The notes: generated by a model not told the origin, from the sequence alone. A stretch of 64,000 nt of DNA from Gleimia coleocanis DSM 15436 (GCF_000159015.1 NZ_DS999543.1:372001-436000); one strand, 5' to 3'. Numbered from the stretch's first letter, positions 52,810-62,737 are shown. Translations and numbers: made by a program.

Positions 52810-53790
52810 ATGCAGATTTGGAGAGGACTTAGCTCCGTCTCAGCAGGTGACGGTACGGTAGTCACCATCGGTAACTTTGATGGAGTACACCGTGGGCATC
52901 AAGTAGTGCTTGAAGAGTGCCGAAAAATGGCACTCGAACTGGGCGTATCCAGCGTAGCAATTACCTTTGACCCGCATCCGCTTTTAGTGCACTGTCCACA
53001 GACCCCAGTAGAGTTAATCACCTCTTTATCAGACCGCCTCATCGCTTTAGAAAACACAGGTCTTGATGTAACTGCTGTTTTAGAGTACGTCCCCTCTCTT
53101 TACACCCTCACAGCTAGCGAATTCGTGACGGAAATTCTGGTAAAAATTTTCCACGTCAAAGCGGTAGTGCTTGGTCAAGACGCGCATTTTGGAGCTGGAA
53201 AAACCGGAAACGTTGATTTATTGAATGAACTCGGAAGAGAACTAGGGTTTCAAGTGAAAGTTGTAGCTGACCGGCTAGGGGAGTCTGGTCGCCGCTGGTC
53301 CTCTACCTGGGCGCGGGAACTTTTAGCTACAGGTGATGTGAGTGGTGCGGCAGAAATTTTGGGAGCGGCACATACCATCCGTGGGGTAGTCCAACATGGT
53401 TTTAAACGAGGGCGGGAACTGGGATTCCCAACCGCAAACCTTGATGACTCTTGTTCAGGAATCATTCCTGCAGACGGTGTCTATGCCGGTTGGCTTCAGT
53501 TAAATGATTCTGCTGAAAAACTACCCGCAGCAATCTCAGTGGGGTCTAACCCGCAGTTTGCTGGACAAAAGCGAACTATTGAAACTCACGTGCTGGGGCG
53601 CAGTGATTTAGATTTATACGGCAAAACCATTGTCGTTCATTTCGTAGAACGTCTCCGTGGAATGCAGTGTTTTGACTCTCTGGATGAGTTACTGTTGCAA
53701 ATGGATGCTGATTTATTGAAGGCTTCTGAAATTTTAGAAGTAGCTCCGGCTTGTCGAGTTAACCCCGCAGAAGTCACTGCGGGAGTTTAA
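52810..53790 (+). CDS. ribF: Bifunctional riboflavin kinase/FMN adenylyltransferase
   Basis: This 326-residue enzyme makes FMN and FAD from riboflavin. The N-terminal nucleotidyltransferase has VTIGNFDGVHRGHQ, ITFDPHP and VVLGQDAHFGAGKTGN; the C-terminal flavokinase has GFKRGRELGFPTANL and AISVGSNPQF... ETHVL. The start is ATG at 52810. No FMN riboswitch is visible in the short gap upstream. rpsO follows about 200 bases downstream with its own leader. Confidence 0.96.
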   Translation: MQIWRGLSSVSAGDGTVVTIGNFDGVHRGHQVVLEECRKMALELGVSSVAITFDPHPLLVHCPQTPVELITSLSDRLIALENTGLDVTAVLEYVPSLYTLTASEFVTEILVKIFHVKAVVLGQDAHFGAGKTGNVDLLNELGRELGFQVKVVADRLGESGRRWSSTWARELLATGDVSGAAEILGAAHTIRGVVQHGFKRGRELGFPTANLDDSCSGIIPADGVYAGWLQLNDSAEKLPAAISVGSNPQFAGQKRTIETHVLGRSDLDLYGKTIVVHFVERLRGMQCFDSLDELLLQMDADLLKASEILEVAPACRVNPAEVTAGV

Positions 53791-53920
53791 ACTTCACTTC
53801 ACATAAAACTAGTTCACACAGCTGGTGGCTTAAATCACCTGAAAAAGCGGGCTTAACGCACCGCCCTCGGGAAAAATCTTGAAATCCCATGCTAAACTGA
53901 GAATTGCCGTAAATATCGGC

Positions 53921-53964
53921 CACGGACTTGTTATGCCCGGGAGAACATGCCCCGGAGCTCCGTG
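53921..53964 (+). promoter_or_regulatory. Structured rpsO leader
   Basis: CACGGA (53921-53926) pairs with TCCGTG (53959-53964), and the enclosed segment holds further complementary GC-rich pieces (ATGCCCGGG, CATGCCCCGG). It lies 24 bases upstream of the S15 start. S15 autoregulates through leader structures in several bacteria; similarity here is by position only. Confidence 0.4.
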
Positions 53965-53987
53965 CAACGAGTAGAAGGAGATCCGTA

Positions 53988-54257
53988 ATGGCTCTTGCTA
54001 AAGAAGTTAAAGACCAGATCATCAAAGAGTACGCAACTCACGAAGGTGACACCGGGTCCCCAGAAGTGCAGATTGCACTGCTCACCCAGCGTATTAAGGA
54101 CCTGACCGAGCACTTCAAGATGCACAAGCACGATCACCACTCCCGTCGTGGTTTGATGCTGCTGGTTGGTCGCCGTCGTCGTCTGCTGGGTTACCTGGCT
54201 GACATCGACATTGAACGTTACCGTTCACTGATCGCTCGCCTGGGTCTGCGTCGATAA
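53988..54257 (+). CDS. rpsO: 30S ribosomal protein S15 (uS15)
   Basis: This 89-residue protein binds the central domain of 16S r[52 protein letters not shown] and [12 protein letters not shown] are as in other S15 proteins. I chose ATG at 53988 with AGAAGGAGATCC upstream; an earlier in-frame start at 53928 adds a non-conserved extension overlapping the leader hairpin. A GC hairpin follows and then pnp, the usual rpsO-pnp order. Confidence 0.97.
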   Translation: MALAKEVKDQIIKEYATHEGDTGSPEVQIALLTQRIKDLTEHFKMHKHDHHSRRGLMLLVGRRRRLLGYLADIDIERYRSLIARLGLRR

Positions 54258-54267
54258 TCGTGTGAGA

Positions 54268-54295
54268 GGCTCGGCTCCGAATCTGGAGCCGAGCC
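54268..54295 (+). terminator. Hairpin between rpsO and pnp
   Basis: GGCTCGGCTCC (54268-54278) and GGAGCCGAGCC (54285-54295) form a perfect 11-bp stem with a six-base loop, followed only by ACTTCT. It could be a weak terminator or an RNase site controlling pnp, which starts 155 bases downstream. Confidence 0.6.
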
Positions 54296-54450
54296 ACTTC
54301 TACGTAAAAAACTAAATAAACCACAAGTAAAACCGACAGTTAAGGCGTTTCCTGCGGTCCTCGGTAGTGGCTTACGGAACGTGGTTGTCCGTGGGTCTCA
54401 ATCGAAGGCCGGCACGCCAAACTGTCCCTCACAGAAATGGAGACTTCCAG

Positions 54451-56799
54451 ATGATGGAAGGCGATGACATCACCGCAGCAGAAACCATTATTGACAATGG
54501 TAAATTCGGCAAGCGTGTGATCCGCTTTGAAACCGGCCGCCTGGCACGCCAAGCAGCAGGTTCCGCAATGGCTTACCTGGATGATGAGACCGCAATCCTC
54601 TCAGCTACCACCGTAGGTAAGCACCCTAAAGACCAGTTCGACTTCTTCCCACTGACCGTAGACGTTGAAGAACGCCAATACGCAGCAGGTAAGATTCCAG
54701 GTTCCTTCTTCCGTCGTGAAGGCCGTCCAGGTACCGAAGCGATTCTCGCATGCCGCCTCATGGACCGCCCACTGCGCCCAGCATTCGTAAAGGGTCTGCG
54801 CAACGAAGTCCAGGTAGTTGGCACCGTACTGGCAATCCACCCAGACGACGCATACGACGTACTGGCAATCAACGCAGCATCCATGTCCACCCAGATTGCA
54901 GGTCTGCCATTCTCTGGCCCAATCGGTGGTACTCGACTGGCTCTCATCGACGGCCAGTGGGTAGCATTCCCACGCTACTCTGAAATGGAACGCTCCACCT
55001 TCAACATCGTAGTAGCTGGTCGCGTAGTTGGCGACGACGTAGCTATCATGATGGTAGAAGCAGGTGGCGGCGACGATATGGTTGACCTCATGGCAGCCGG
55101 CGGCACCGTACCAACTGAAGAAGTTGTAGCAGACGGTCTGGAAGCAGCGAAGCCAATCATTCGCCAGCTCTGTGAAGCACAGCTGGAAGTAGCAAAGCAC
55201 GCTTCTAAGGAAACCGTTGAATTCCCACTGTACTTCGATTACACCGACGAACAGTACGCAGCAGTTGAAAAGGCTGTTACCGCAGACCTCTCTGAAGCAA
55301 TCACCATCGCAGCGAAACTGCCTCGTGAAGCTCGTATCGACGAAATCCAGGAAGCTATGCTGGCAAGCCTGGAAGAAGAATTCCCAGAACAGGAAAAGGA
55401 CCTCAAGGCAGCATTCCGCTCCATCGAAAAGTCCCTTATCCGTAACCGCGTTCTGCGTGACGGCGTACGTATCGACGGTCGTAAACCAACCGATATTCGT
55501 TCCCTCTCTGCAGAAGTTGAAGTTCTGCCACGCGTACACGGCTCCGCACTGTTCCAGCGTGGTGAAACCCAGATTCTGGGCGTAACCACCCTGAACATGC
55601 TGCGCATGGAACAGCAGTTGGACAACCTGTCTCCAGTAACTGCAAAGCGTTACATGCACCAGTACAACTTCCCACCATTCTCCACCGGTGAAACCGGTCG
55701 CGTAGGCTCTCCAAAGCGTCGCGAAATCGGTCACGGTGCCTTGGCAGAACGCGCGCTGGTACCAGTAATCCCAGCTCGCGAAGACTTCCCATACGCAATC
55801 CGTCAGGTATCTGAAGCACTGGGTTCCAACGGTTCTACCTCCATGGGCTCCGTTTGTGCATCTACTCTGTCCCTGCTGCAGGCAGGTGTGCCACTGCGCG
55901 CACCAGTTGCCGGCATTGCAATGGGTCTGATGACCGGTGAAGTTGATGGCGTACAGAAGGCAGTTACCCTGACCGACATCCTCGGCATCGAAGATGGCTT
56001 CGGCGACATGGACTTCAAGGTTGCAGGTACCCGCGAATACATCACCGCTCTGCAGCTCGACACCAAGCTCGACGGCATCGACTCTGAAGTTCTGGCTGGC
56101 GCACTGGCACAGGCACGCGACGCTCGTTTCGCAATCCTGGACCTGATTAACCAGGCAATCTCTGAACCAGACGAAATGTCCAAGTACGCTCCACGCATCA
56201 TCTCCGTACAGATTCCAGTGGATAAGATTGGTGAAGTTATCGGTCCAAAGGGCAAGATGATCAACCAGATTCAGGAAGACACTGGCGCAGAACTGACCAT
56301 CGAAGATGACGGTACTGTTTACATCGGTGCTGAAACCGGTGAAGCAGCAGAAGCTGCTCGTGCAATGGTTAATGCGATCGCTAACCCACAGCTTCCAGAA
56401 GTTGGTGAACGCTACGTAGGTACCGTTGTTAAGACTACTTCCTTCGGCGCATTCGTATCCCTCACCCCAGGCAAGGACGGTCTGCTGCACATCAGCCAGG
56501 TACGTCGTCTGGTAGGTGGCAAGCGCATCGAATCTGTTGAAGATGTTTTGGGCGTTGGCCAGCAGGTTGAAGTTGAAATCGCTGAAATCGACGCTCGTGG
56601 CAAGCTGAGCCTACACGCAGTTCTGACTGAAGAACAGCTGGCAACAGAAGCTGAAGCTCAGGTTGAAGAAACCGTAGTTGAAGGCGAAGAAACTGAACGT
56701 CGTCCACGCCGCCCACGTCGTGAACGTGGCGAACGTCCACGCCGTCAGCGTACTCGTTCCCGTCGTGGCCAGGAAGAATCCGGCGAAAGCGAAGAGTGA
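54451..56799 (+). CDS. pnp: Polyribonucleotide nucleotidyltransferase (PNPase)
   Basis: This 782-residue enzyme degrades RNA phosphorolytically from the 3' end. Two RNase PH domains (e.g. [17 protein letters not shown] and [12 protein letters not shown]), a KH domain ([20 protein letters not shown]) and an S1 domain ([21 protein letters not shown]) occur in the standard order. The tail is basic and low-complexity, rich in RRPRR-type repeats. I chose ATG 54451 with GGAG eight bases upstream; the longer in-frame start at 54367 lacks that and would extend into the leader. A strong terminator follows. Confidence 0.96.
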   Translation: MMEGDDITAAETIIDNGKFGKRVIRFETGRLARQAAGSAMAYLDDETAILSATTVGKHPKDQFDFFPLTVDVEERQYAAGKIPGSFFRREGRPGTEAILACRLMDRPLRPAFVKGLRNEVQVVGTVLAIHPDDAYDVLAINAASMSTQIAGLPFSGPIGGTRLALIDGQWVAFPRYSEMERSTFNIVVAGRVVGDDVAIMMVEAGGGDDMVDLMAAGGTVPTEEVVADGLEAAKPIIRQLCEAQLEVAKHASKETVEFPLYFDYTDEQYAAVEKAVTADLSEAITIAAKLPREARIDEIQEAMLASLEEEFPEQEKDLKAAFRSIEKSLIRNRVLRDGVRIDGRKPTDIRSLSAEVEVLPRVHGSALFQRGETQILGVTTLNMLRMEQQLDNLSPVTAKRYMHQYNFPPFSTGETGRVGSPKRREIGHGALAERALVPVIPAREDFPYAIRQVSEALGSNGSTSMGSVCASTLSLLQAGVPLRAPVAGIAMGLMTGEVDGVQKAVTLTDILGIEDGFGDMDFKVAGTREYITALQLDTKLDGIDSEVLAGALAQARDARFAILDLINQAISEPDEMSKYAPRIISVQIPVDKIGEVIGPKGKMINQIQEDTGAELTIEDDGTVYIGAETGEAAEAARAMVNAIANPQLPEVGERYVGTVVKTTSFGAFVSLTPGKDGLLHISQVRRLVGGKRIESVEDVLGVGQQVEVEIAEIDARGKLSLHAVLTEEQLATEAEAQVEETVVEGEETERRPRRPRRERGERPRRQRTRSRRGQEESGESEE

Positions 56800-56814
56800 G
56801 TAATCGCTTAAACT

Positions 56815-56850
56815 AAAGTGGTGGGCTGTCATTGACAGCCCACCACTTTT
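56815..56850 (+). terminator. Strong terminator after pnp
   Basis: AAAGTGGTGGGCTGTCA (56815-56831) and its complement (56833-56849) form a 17-bp perfect stem around one base, ending in TTTT. It ends the rpsO/pnp transcript. Confidence 0.85.
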
Positions 56851-56854
56851 ATAT

Positions 56855-56976
56855 TTGCGCGCGAACTCGCGTTCGCGCGTTTTGGTTGCGTCGGAACTTG
56901 AGCTCCCGCGTTTTGGTTGCGTCGGAACTCTCGTTCTCGCGTTTTGGCTGCGTGGGAATCGCAACTCGCGCGCAGG
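56855..56976. repeat. Tandem array of the 31-bp GC-rich hairpin repeat, locus 3
   Basis: Three consecutive 31-base units (56855-56885, 56886-56916, 56917-56947) and a diverged 29-base fourth unit (56948-56976). Most units contain TTGCG at the start, a GAAC core and CGCGTTTTGG at the end; the first holds complementary GCGCGAAC/GTTCGCGC. There are no unique spacers. The same unit occurs once each at 9675 and 28933, and the fourth unit resembles the copy at 9675. Confidence 0.75.
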
Positions 56977-56979
56977 TAG

Positions 56980-57522
56980 CTAGCTTAAATCTACCCAATA
57001 ACGTTGAATACTGCGTCCCTCACCATCAACCACAACATTTTCTAAAATCCCACCATTGCGGACAATCGTTTTCGCAGAGGCAATATTTTCACTTCGACAG
57101 CAAAGCAACGCCTTCGGAATCCCCAGCTTGCGGCACTCTTCTAACGCTAAACCCACCAAAATCGTGCCGTAGCCACGCCTCCGTTGGCTGGGGCGAATCC
57201 CATCCCCAATATGCCCAATCGAAAACTCTAAAAACTCATTCAACTCATGTCGAATATTGACTGCTCCTAAGAACCTATCGTTATCTGCATCGTAGAGAAA
57301 GAACATTGAGTCCGGAACCCAGCCATCCTGATTACCAGGCTTCACCTCAAGATTCTTAAGATAAGAGTCAAAATCATGCCAGTCGTTTCGAAAAACCATA
57401 CGCGGTGACGGGTCACCACCATTGGTAGTGATATCTGCTTGCCATTCATCTAGCATCTCTACCAGCAGAGACTGGTACTGGGCAGATAGTTTCACGAGTT
57501 TAAGATTACGCATATTGCCCAT
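56980..57522 (-). CDS. GNAT-family N-acetyltransferase
   Basis: This 180-residue enzyme shows the GNAT acetyl-CoA signature GIRPSQRRRGYGTILV followed by CRKLGIPKALLCCRSENIASAKTI, with an N-terminal part resembling the COG3981 group of predicted acetyltransferases. The substrate is unknown. The start is uncertain: ATG at 57522 is chosen, with ATG at 57513 and a TTG further upstream as alternatives, and none has a good ribosome site. It is the gene just past the 31-bp repeat array. Confidence 0.78.
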   Translation of the reverse strand: MGNMRNLKLVKLSAQYQSLLVEMLDEWQADITTNGGDPSPRMVFRNDWHDFDSYLKNLEVKPGNQDGWVPDSMFFLYDADNDRFLGAVNIRHELNEFLEFSIGHIGDGIRPSQRRRGYGTILVGLALEECRKLGIPKALLCCRSENIASAKTIVRNGGILENVVVDGEGRSIQRYWVDLS

Positions 57523-57550
57523 ACTAGGGCACAAGCTCGCTAAAACCTAT

Positions 57551-57961
57551 CTACGGTACGATTGGCAGACTCAAAGCTTCAGCTGCATCAGTTACAGACC
57601 CCAGGTCAGTAACATTTGTGAAACCATTCTCAAGCATGTACTGTGCGGCGACAGCAGAACGGTTTCCTGAACGGCAGTACACATAATACTGGACATTGGG
57701 ATCTAGTTCAGAAACCTGCTGAGCGAAATCCGCGGACTTAACATCAATATTTACAGCTTGATCGACGTGTCCTTCGGCGTATTCTTCGGGGGTGCGCACG
57801 TCAATGATTGTAGCGTCACCTACCACCACTGATTGTTTTGCTTTCGAGTTAGAGTTCATTTCATTACCAGTGGAAGCAGCCGGCTGAGTGGTTCCACCAC
57901 AAGCGCTTAATGCGAAAGCTGCAGCAACAATGACGGAAAGTGGGCGTAGGGGAGTTTTCAT
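57551..57961 (-). CDS. Rhodanese-domain lipoprotein
   Basis: This 136-residue protein has a lipoprotein signal (lipobox LSACGG), a short Ser/Asn-rich linker and a single rhodanese domain with IIDVRTPEEYAEGHVDQAVNID and the active-site loop YCRSGNRS (catalytic Cys). Extracytoplasmic rhodaneses are linked to sulfur or redox handling. The gene lies 17 bases upstream of the acetyltransferase start and probably shares its transcript. GGAGGAA upstream supports the ATG at 57961. Confidence 0.9.
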   Translation of the reverse strand: MKTPLRPLSVIVAAAFALSACGGTTQPAASTGNEMNSNSKAKQSVVVGDATIIDVRTPEEYAEGHVDQAVNIDVKSADFAQQVSELDPNVQYYVYCRSGNRSAVAAQYMLENGFTNVTDLGSVTDAAEALSLPIVP

Positions 57962-58088
57962 AGTAATCTTCCTCCGGGCTAAGATAAAAGGTTTTGGCTA
58001 TTATATCAATAATGGAAACTGAAAGTCTGCTGAGTTTAAATGAACACCGCTAGGCTATTTTCAATACAACCAAGTAAACTCGTATCTG

Positions 58089-59414
58089 ATGAATACTTTG
58101 CCACTTCCTCTGGTTGCCTCAACTGATGCACTTGCAACCATGACCCTCTCAGAGGGCGAATCGACTATTAAACGTACTATTTTGCCAGGCGGTATCCGGG
58201 TACTCACTCATGAGATTCCCGCGCAACGTTCAGTAAGTATGTCCATTTGGTGTCCGGTGGGCTCTCGCGATGAGCATATTGAATCAGCTGGTTCCACCCA
58301 CTTCTTGGAACACTTACTTTTCAAAGGAACGAAGACGCGTTCTTCGCAGGATATTGCGAACGCTTTTGACGAGGTCGGCGGTGAATCTAATGCCGGTACT
58401 ACGAAAGAATATACGTATTACTGGGCGCGTATCCTGCAAGAAGACTTGCCTATGGCTGTGCGCGTACTTGCGGATATGGTGACTTCTTCGGTAATTGATC
58501 CGTTGGAGTTTGAACGTGAACGAGGCGTTATTTTAGATGAACTAGCTATGGGGGCAGATGACCCAACCGACGTGGTTCATGAGGGATTTTCTAAAGCTGT
58601 TTTTGGTGACCACCCGTTGGGGCGCCCAATCGGTGGGGATTATGATTCCATTAATGCTGCGCAGCGTGACACGGTTTTTGAATACTATCAGGAACGCTAC
58701 CGCCCGGATACGCTGGTTTTCGTAGCCGCGGGTGCGGTTCGTCATGAGCAGCTTTGTGAAATGGTGCTGCAGGCAATGGATGCTGCCCAGTGGCAGTTAG
58801 ATCCTCAAGCAGTGCCGAATACTCCGCGGGTCAGTGCCGGGGAGACTGACCTACCTGTGTATGAGGCTCGTGATTTAGAAACGCTTAAAGTGGCTGAGCA
58901 GGCTCATATTGTTGTGGGTGGCAAGGGTATTAACACTACGGATGAGCGTCGTGCAGCGATGTCTGTGTTATTGAGTGTTCTTGGCGGTTCAATGTCGTCT
59001 CGTTTGTTCCAAGAGATTCGTGAAAAGCGGGGTTTGGCGTATACGACTTATGCTTTTGATTCTGCTTACACGGATGCTGGTTCTTTCGGTATGTATGCTG
59101 GTTGCGCGCCTAAGCATTTGCATGAGGTTGAAGCGTTGATGCAGGCCGAGCTTGAAGATTTGGCTGCGAACGGGCCTACTGAGGTTGAGTTGCGTCGCGT
59201 TAAGGGGCAGTTGCGTGGTGGTATTGCGCTGGGCTTGGAGGATTCTGCTGCGCGGATGGCTCGTTTGGGGCGTGCGGAGATTTCGCAGGGGCGTTTCACT
59301 CCTTTGGATTTGACGATTTCTCGGTTGCTGGATGTGACGGTTGCAGATGTTGCGTCGTTGGCTTCTGAACTGTTAGCGCAGCCGTGGTGTCGTTCTGTGG
59401 TGAAACCAGCATGA
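58089..59414 (+). CDS. M16-family zinc metallopeptidase
   Basis: This 441-residue protein has the inverted zinc motif HFLEH within STHFLEHLLFKGT, followed by the ELAMGADDP region with a third ligand Glu, and the C-terminal YATRGLAYTTY-like EKRGLAYTTYAF and RRVKGQLRGGIALGLED segments of the processing-peptidase group. Related genes follow pnp in many actinobacteria. Its substrate is unknown. The stop overlaps the next acetyltransferase gene by four bases. Confidence 0.92.
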   Translation: MNTLPLPLVASTDALATMTLSEGESTIKRTILPGGIRVLTHEIPAQRSVSMSIWCPVGSRDEHIESAGSTHFLEHLLFKGTKTRSSQDIANAFDEVGGESNAGTTKEYTYYWARILQEDLPMAVRVLADMVTSSVIDPLEFERERGVILDELAMGADDPTDVVHEGFSKAVFGDHPLGRPIGGDYDSINAAQRDTVFEYYQERYRPDTLVFVAAGAVRHEQLCEMVLQAMDAAQWQLDPQAVPNTPRVSAGETDLPVYEARDLETLKVAEQAHIVVGGKGINTTDERRAAMSVLLSVLGGSMSSRLFQEIREKRGLAYTTYAFDSAYTDAGSFGMYAGCAPKHLHEVEALMQAELEDLAANGPTEVELRRVKGQLRGGIALGLEDSAARMARLGRAEISQGRFTPLDLTISRLLDVTVADVASLASELLAQPWCRSVVKPA

Positions 59415-59962
59415 TGATTCAGCCGGATCGTTCAGTGCGTCCTGCGTTAGTTGGGGACGCGGAGTTTATTGCCCAGATGCAGGTTGCGGGAATGATGGCT
59501 TCCTTAGAGGCAACTTTGGAAGCTGAGCTACCTGCTGCGGTGCGCGCGTTGGTTGAGAACCCGCAGGTGGAGTTGGCTTGGCAAGAGACTTTGCGTGCTC
59601 CGGCGCGTTCTGAGGTGGCGATTTTAGTTGCGGTCGAGGGCGCTAAACCATGTGGTTATGCGTTAGGTATCTTGTCTAAAGCAGATGATACTCACGAACA
59701 CCTAAGTCAGTTGGGTGTAGAAATTGCTGGGTTTGAAGTGTCTGCTGAGGAATCTCGGCAGGGGCATGGTTCACGTTTACTTGCGGCGTTGAGTGATGTT
59801 TTTAAAGGGCAAGCTCATCATGTGAATACGTGGATTATGCCTGGGGATAAACCTCGCGTAAGGTTCTTTCAAAGCGCGGGGTTTGCTCCCGCTGGTATCC
59901 AACGTCGTCTACAAGTAGGCGAGAACACTGTTATTCAACATTTGTGGTGGGCGCTTTACTAA
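59411..59962 (+). CDS. GNAT-family N-acetyltransferase
   Basis: This 183-residue protein starts at ATG 59411 (MMIQPDRSVRP), which forms ATGA with the M16 peptidase stop. The GNAT core is seen in GFEVSAEESRQGHGSRLLAALSDVF and the terminal FFQSAGFAPAGIQRRL. Substrate unknown. Coupling to the peptidase gene suggests a shared transcript but not a shared pathway. Confidence 0.8.
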   Translation: MMIQPDRSVRPALVGDAEFIAQMQVAGMMASLEATLEAELPAAVRALVENPQVELAWQETLRAPARSEVAILVAVEGAKPCGYALGILSKADDTHEHLSQLGVEIAGFEVSAEESRQGHGSRLLAALSDVFKGQAHHVNTWIMPGDKPRVRFFQSAGFAPAGIQRRLQVGENTVIQHLWWALY

Positions 59963-59992
59963 TTGTTTTGGCGCGTGCAGGTTTTAAATATC

Positions 59993-60027
59993 ATCTGTCC
60001 GAGTTTTAAGAACTCGGACAGATTTTT
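59993..60027 (+). terminator. Terminator before the RNase J gene
   Basis: ATCTGTCCGAGTT (59993-60005) and AACTCGGACAGAT (60011-60023) form a perfect 13-bp stem with a five-base loop, followed by TTTTT. Confidence 0.87.
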
Positions 60028-60076
60028 ATGGCGGCTCGTTACCTAAAAACTAGTTATTCGTGGCACAATTAGAACT

Positions 60077-61777
60077 ATGATGCCTAACGTTTCAGAATTA
60101 CCTGCACCACCCGCCCTCGAGAAAAATGTCCTCCGTGTAACCCCGCTTGGCGGCTTGGGGGACATCGGGCGTAATATGACGGTTTTTGAAATCAACGGGC
60201 AACTGTTGCTTGTTGACTGCGGGGTACTTTTCCCACAGGAAAAGCATCCGGGAGTTGATTTAATCCTCCCTGATTTCACGGCGATTGAAGATCGCCTAGA
60301 TGACGTGGTCGGCTTAATTCTTACCCACGGGCATGAGGACCACATTGGAGCAGTCCCATACTTGTTGAAGCTACGCGAGGACATTCCAATCTACGGTTGT
60401 GAACTCACTATCGCGTTCGTAGAACCAAAGTTGGATGAACACCGCATTAAGAACGCTAACTTGAATGTGATTGCCGAAGGTGACCGCATTACCCTGGGCG
60501 GTTTCGATTGTGAGTTTGTTTCCGTAACCCACTCGATTCCTGACGCCATGGCTATTTTCATCCGCACTGTTGCTGGTAATGCGCTGATTACCGGCGACTT
60601 TAAGATGGACCAGCTTCCCTTGGACGGTCGTCTTACTGACTTGCGGGCTTTCGCGCGTTTCGGTGAAGAAGGCGTTGACCTTTTCCTAGTTGATTCTACT
60701 AACGCGGAAGTCCCGGGCTTTGTAACTCCGGAACGAGAAATCGGCCCAGTTTTAGATAATGTCTTCCAGCAGTCGCAAGGCCAGATTGTGGTTGCCTCAT
60801 TCGCCTCCCACGTTCACCGCGTCCAGCAGGTTTTTGACGCGGCATTGCTGACGGGGCGTAAGGTAGCGCTGATTGGTCGTTCTATGGAACGCAATATGCG
60901 GATTGCGCAGGAATTGGGGTACTTAGATATTCCCGAGGACGTGATTGTCTCGGCTAAGGAAATCATACAGCTTCCTGACAATCAACGTGTTTTCATGGCT
61001 ACCGGTTCACAGGGCGAACCAATGGCCGCTTTGGGACGCATCGCAGCTGGTGAACACCGCTTCGTATCCGTAGGTGAAAACGACACGGTTATTTTTGCTT
61101 CTTCTTTGATTCCAGGTAACGAGCATTCAGTTTACCGCGTAATCAACGGGCTAACACTATTGGGTGCTAAGGTAGTACACCAGGCGAATGCAAAGGTACA
61201 CGTATCGGGCCACGCATCTGCTGGTGAGCTACTGTACTGCTACAACATTTTGCAGCCTGAGAACGTGATGCCAATCCACGGCGAAGTCCGTCACCTGGTA
61301 GCTAACGGAAAGCTAGCAGAACTCACCGGTGTTCCAAAGCGCAACGTGATTCTTGCCCTTGATGGGGTTAGTGTAGATTTGTATGATGGTGAAGCTACTA
61401 TCGTCGGGGCAACACCGTGCGACTACATTTACGTAGATGGTAAGTCTGTGGGCGACTTGTCAGAAGATGAGTTGGAAAGCCGTCGGGTTCTGGGTTCTGA
61501 AGGTTTCATTTCACTCTACGCCGTGGTTGATTTGGAATCTAAGACGGTGGTTTCTGGACCAACCATTAAGGCAGTTGGTATGGCTGAAGATGACTCAGTA
61601 TTTACAGAAATCTTCCCAGCTGTGGAAACGGCGTTGCTAGAGTCTTTGGGCGTGGATGAGCCAAATACTTATCGTTGTCAACAGGCTATGCGTCGCGCTA
61701 TTGGCAACTGGGTAGCTCGTAAACTCCGTCGTCGGCCAATGATTGTGCCACTGGTTGTCGACGCTGCGGAAGTATAG
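60077..61777 (+). CDS. rnj: Ribonuclease J
   Basis: This 566-residue beta-CASP metallo-beta-lactamase is an exo- and endoribonuclease. Zinc ligands H84, H86, D88 and H89 are in LILTHGHEDHIGAV; HSIPDAMAIF, ITGDFKMD and VSGHASAGEL supply the other metal and beta-CASP positions. It starts ATGATG at 60077; the second ATG is an alternative. Transcription starts after a strong terminator, so it has its own promoter. The PfkB kinase follows after 12 bases. Confidence 0.95.
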   Translation: MMPNVSELPAPPALEKNVLRVTPLGGLGDIGRNMTVFEINGQLLLVDCGVLFPQEKHPGVDLILPDFTAIEDRLDDVVGLILTHGHEDHIGAVPYLLKLREDIPIYGCELTIAFVEPKLDEHRIKNANLNVIAEGDRITLGGFDCEFVSVTHSIPDAMAIFIRTVAGNALITGDFKMDQLPLDGRLTDLRAFARFGEEGVDLFLVDSTNAEVPGFVTPEREIGPVLDNVFQQSQGQIVVASFASHVHRVQQVFDAALLTGRKVALIGRSMERNMRIAQELGYLDIPEDVIVSAKEIIQLPDNQRVFMATGSQGEPMAALGRIAAGEHRFVSVGENDTVIFASSLIPGNEHSVYRVINGLTLLGAKVVHQANAKVHVSGHASAGELLYCYNILQPENVMPIHGEVRHLVANGKLAELTGVPKRNVILALDGVSVDLYDGEATIVGATPCDYIYVDGKSVGDLSEDELESRRVLGSEGFISLYAVVDLESKTVVSGPTIKAVGMAEDDSVFTEIFPAVETALLESLGVDEPNTYRCQQAMRRAIGNWVARKLRRRPMIVPLVVDAAEV

Positions 61778-61789
61778 TTTGGGGTTACT

Positions 61790-62713
61790 GTGGGTCGTTT
61801 TATTTCAACGCAGCCGGTGGTTTTGAACCTCCCTACGTTAATTGATGCTCTGCCAACAAAGGGTGAAATGATTAAGGCAGAAAGTATTCTGTCTTACCCG
61901 GGTGGTGGTTTCATCGGCATGGCTGCAGCTGCTGAACTAGGTGTAGAAACCTGTATGCTTTCAGTACTGGGGACTGGCCCTAACTCTTATGTGGCGCGTC
62001 GTGAGATTCTTTCACGCAATATTAAGATTTTGACCGATGAAGTTATTGGCGATATTGGGCTTGCAATTTCGCTAGTGGAGTCTGATGGTCACACTACGGT
62101 GATTGTATCTCCGGGAGTTGAATATGAGCCTGATATGGAACATTACCGTCAGGTTGAGCTACGCGCAGGAGACGTCGTTTTAGCACATGGTTCTTGCCTT
62201 GCTAATGAACCAGTTGCGAAGGCTTACTTACGTTGGGTAAGTGAGATTCCTGCCGAAGTGAAGGTAGTGGTAGCTCCGTCCCCAATCTTAAATCAGGTTA
62301 ATCCTGTTTACTGGCAGGCACTTTTGCAACGAGCTGATTATTTAACTATGAATAATCGCGAGTTTAACTTACTGCAGCAGATCTTGGCAGACTTTTATGA
62401 GGGCGCTACCTTTGCGTCTCTGATGCGCCCAGAATCTACTGTGGTGGTGCGCCGTGGCGATACTGGCTGTGAGTATTGGAAGCATGATGGGTCTGCCTCC
62501 CAATGGGTTGATCCGTTTGAAACTCAGGCCGTAGATACGTCTGGTGTCGGAGATACTCACGTTTCAGTAATGTGCGCGGTTTTAGCGCAGGGAATGGAAC
62601 TTGATTACGCTTTGAAAGTTGCTAATGCAGCAGGTGCCTGTATGGTGTCCCATGCGCATTCCTTCCCACCCCCAAGTTTGGATCAGATGCTGTATTTGCT
62701 GACCGGAATGTAA
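61790..62713 (+). CDS. PfkB-family carbohydrate kinase
   Basis: This 307-residue sugar kinase has the C-terminal PfkB signature DTSGVGDTHVSVMCAVL with the catalytic Asp, and an N-terminal GGGFIGMAAAAELGVE region. The central segment LTMNNREFNLLQQIL is typical of ribokinase-like enzymes. The sugar is unknown. The start is GTG at 61790. It is co-directional with RNase J and ends in a hairpin before ftsK. Confidence 0.88.
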   Translation: MGRFISTQPVVLNLPTLIDALPTKGEMIKAESILSYPGGGFIGMAAAAELGVETCMLSVLGTGPNSYVARREILSRNIKILTDEVIGDIGLAISLVESDGHTTVIVSPGVEYEPDMEHYRQVELRAGDVVLAHGSCLANEPVAKAYLRWVSEIPAEVKVVVAPSPILNQVNPVYWQALLQRADYLTMNNREFNLLQQILADFYEGATFASLMRPESTVVVRRGDTGCEYWKHDGSASQWVDPFETQAVDTSGVGDTHVSVMCAVLAQGMELDYALKVANAAGACMVSHAHSFPPPSLDQMLYLLTGM

Positions 62714-62737
62714 TTGCTGAAGCAGAGTTTGTGAACT

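Noticed and set aside
54601-56490. A 629-codon open frame on the minus strand across pnp
   Set aside because: It is the exact antisense of a strongly coding gene, rich in Cys and Trp, without a ribosome site. It arises from codon bias of pnp.
56855-56976. CRISPR array
   Set aside because: The 31-base units are contiguous without spacers and no cas gene is present in the window.
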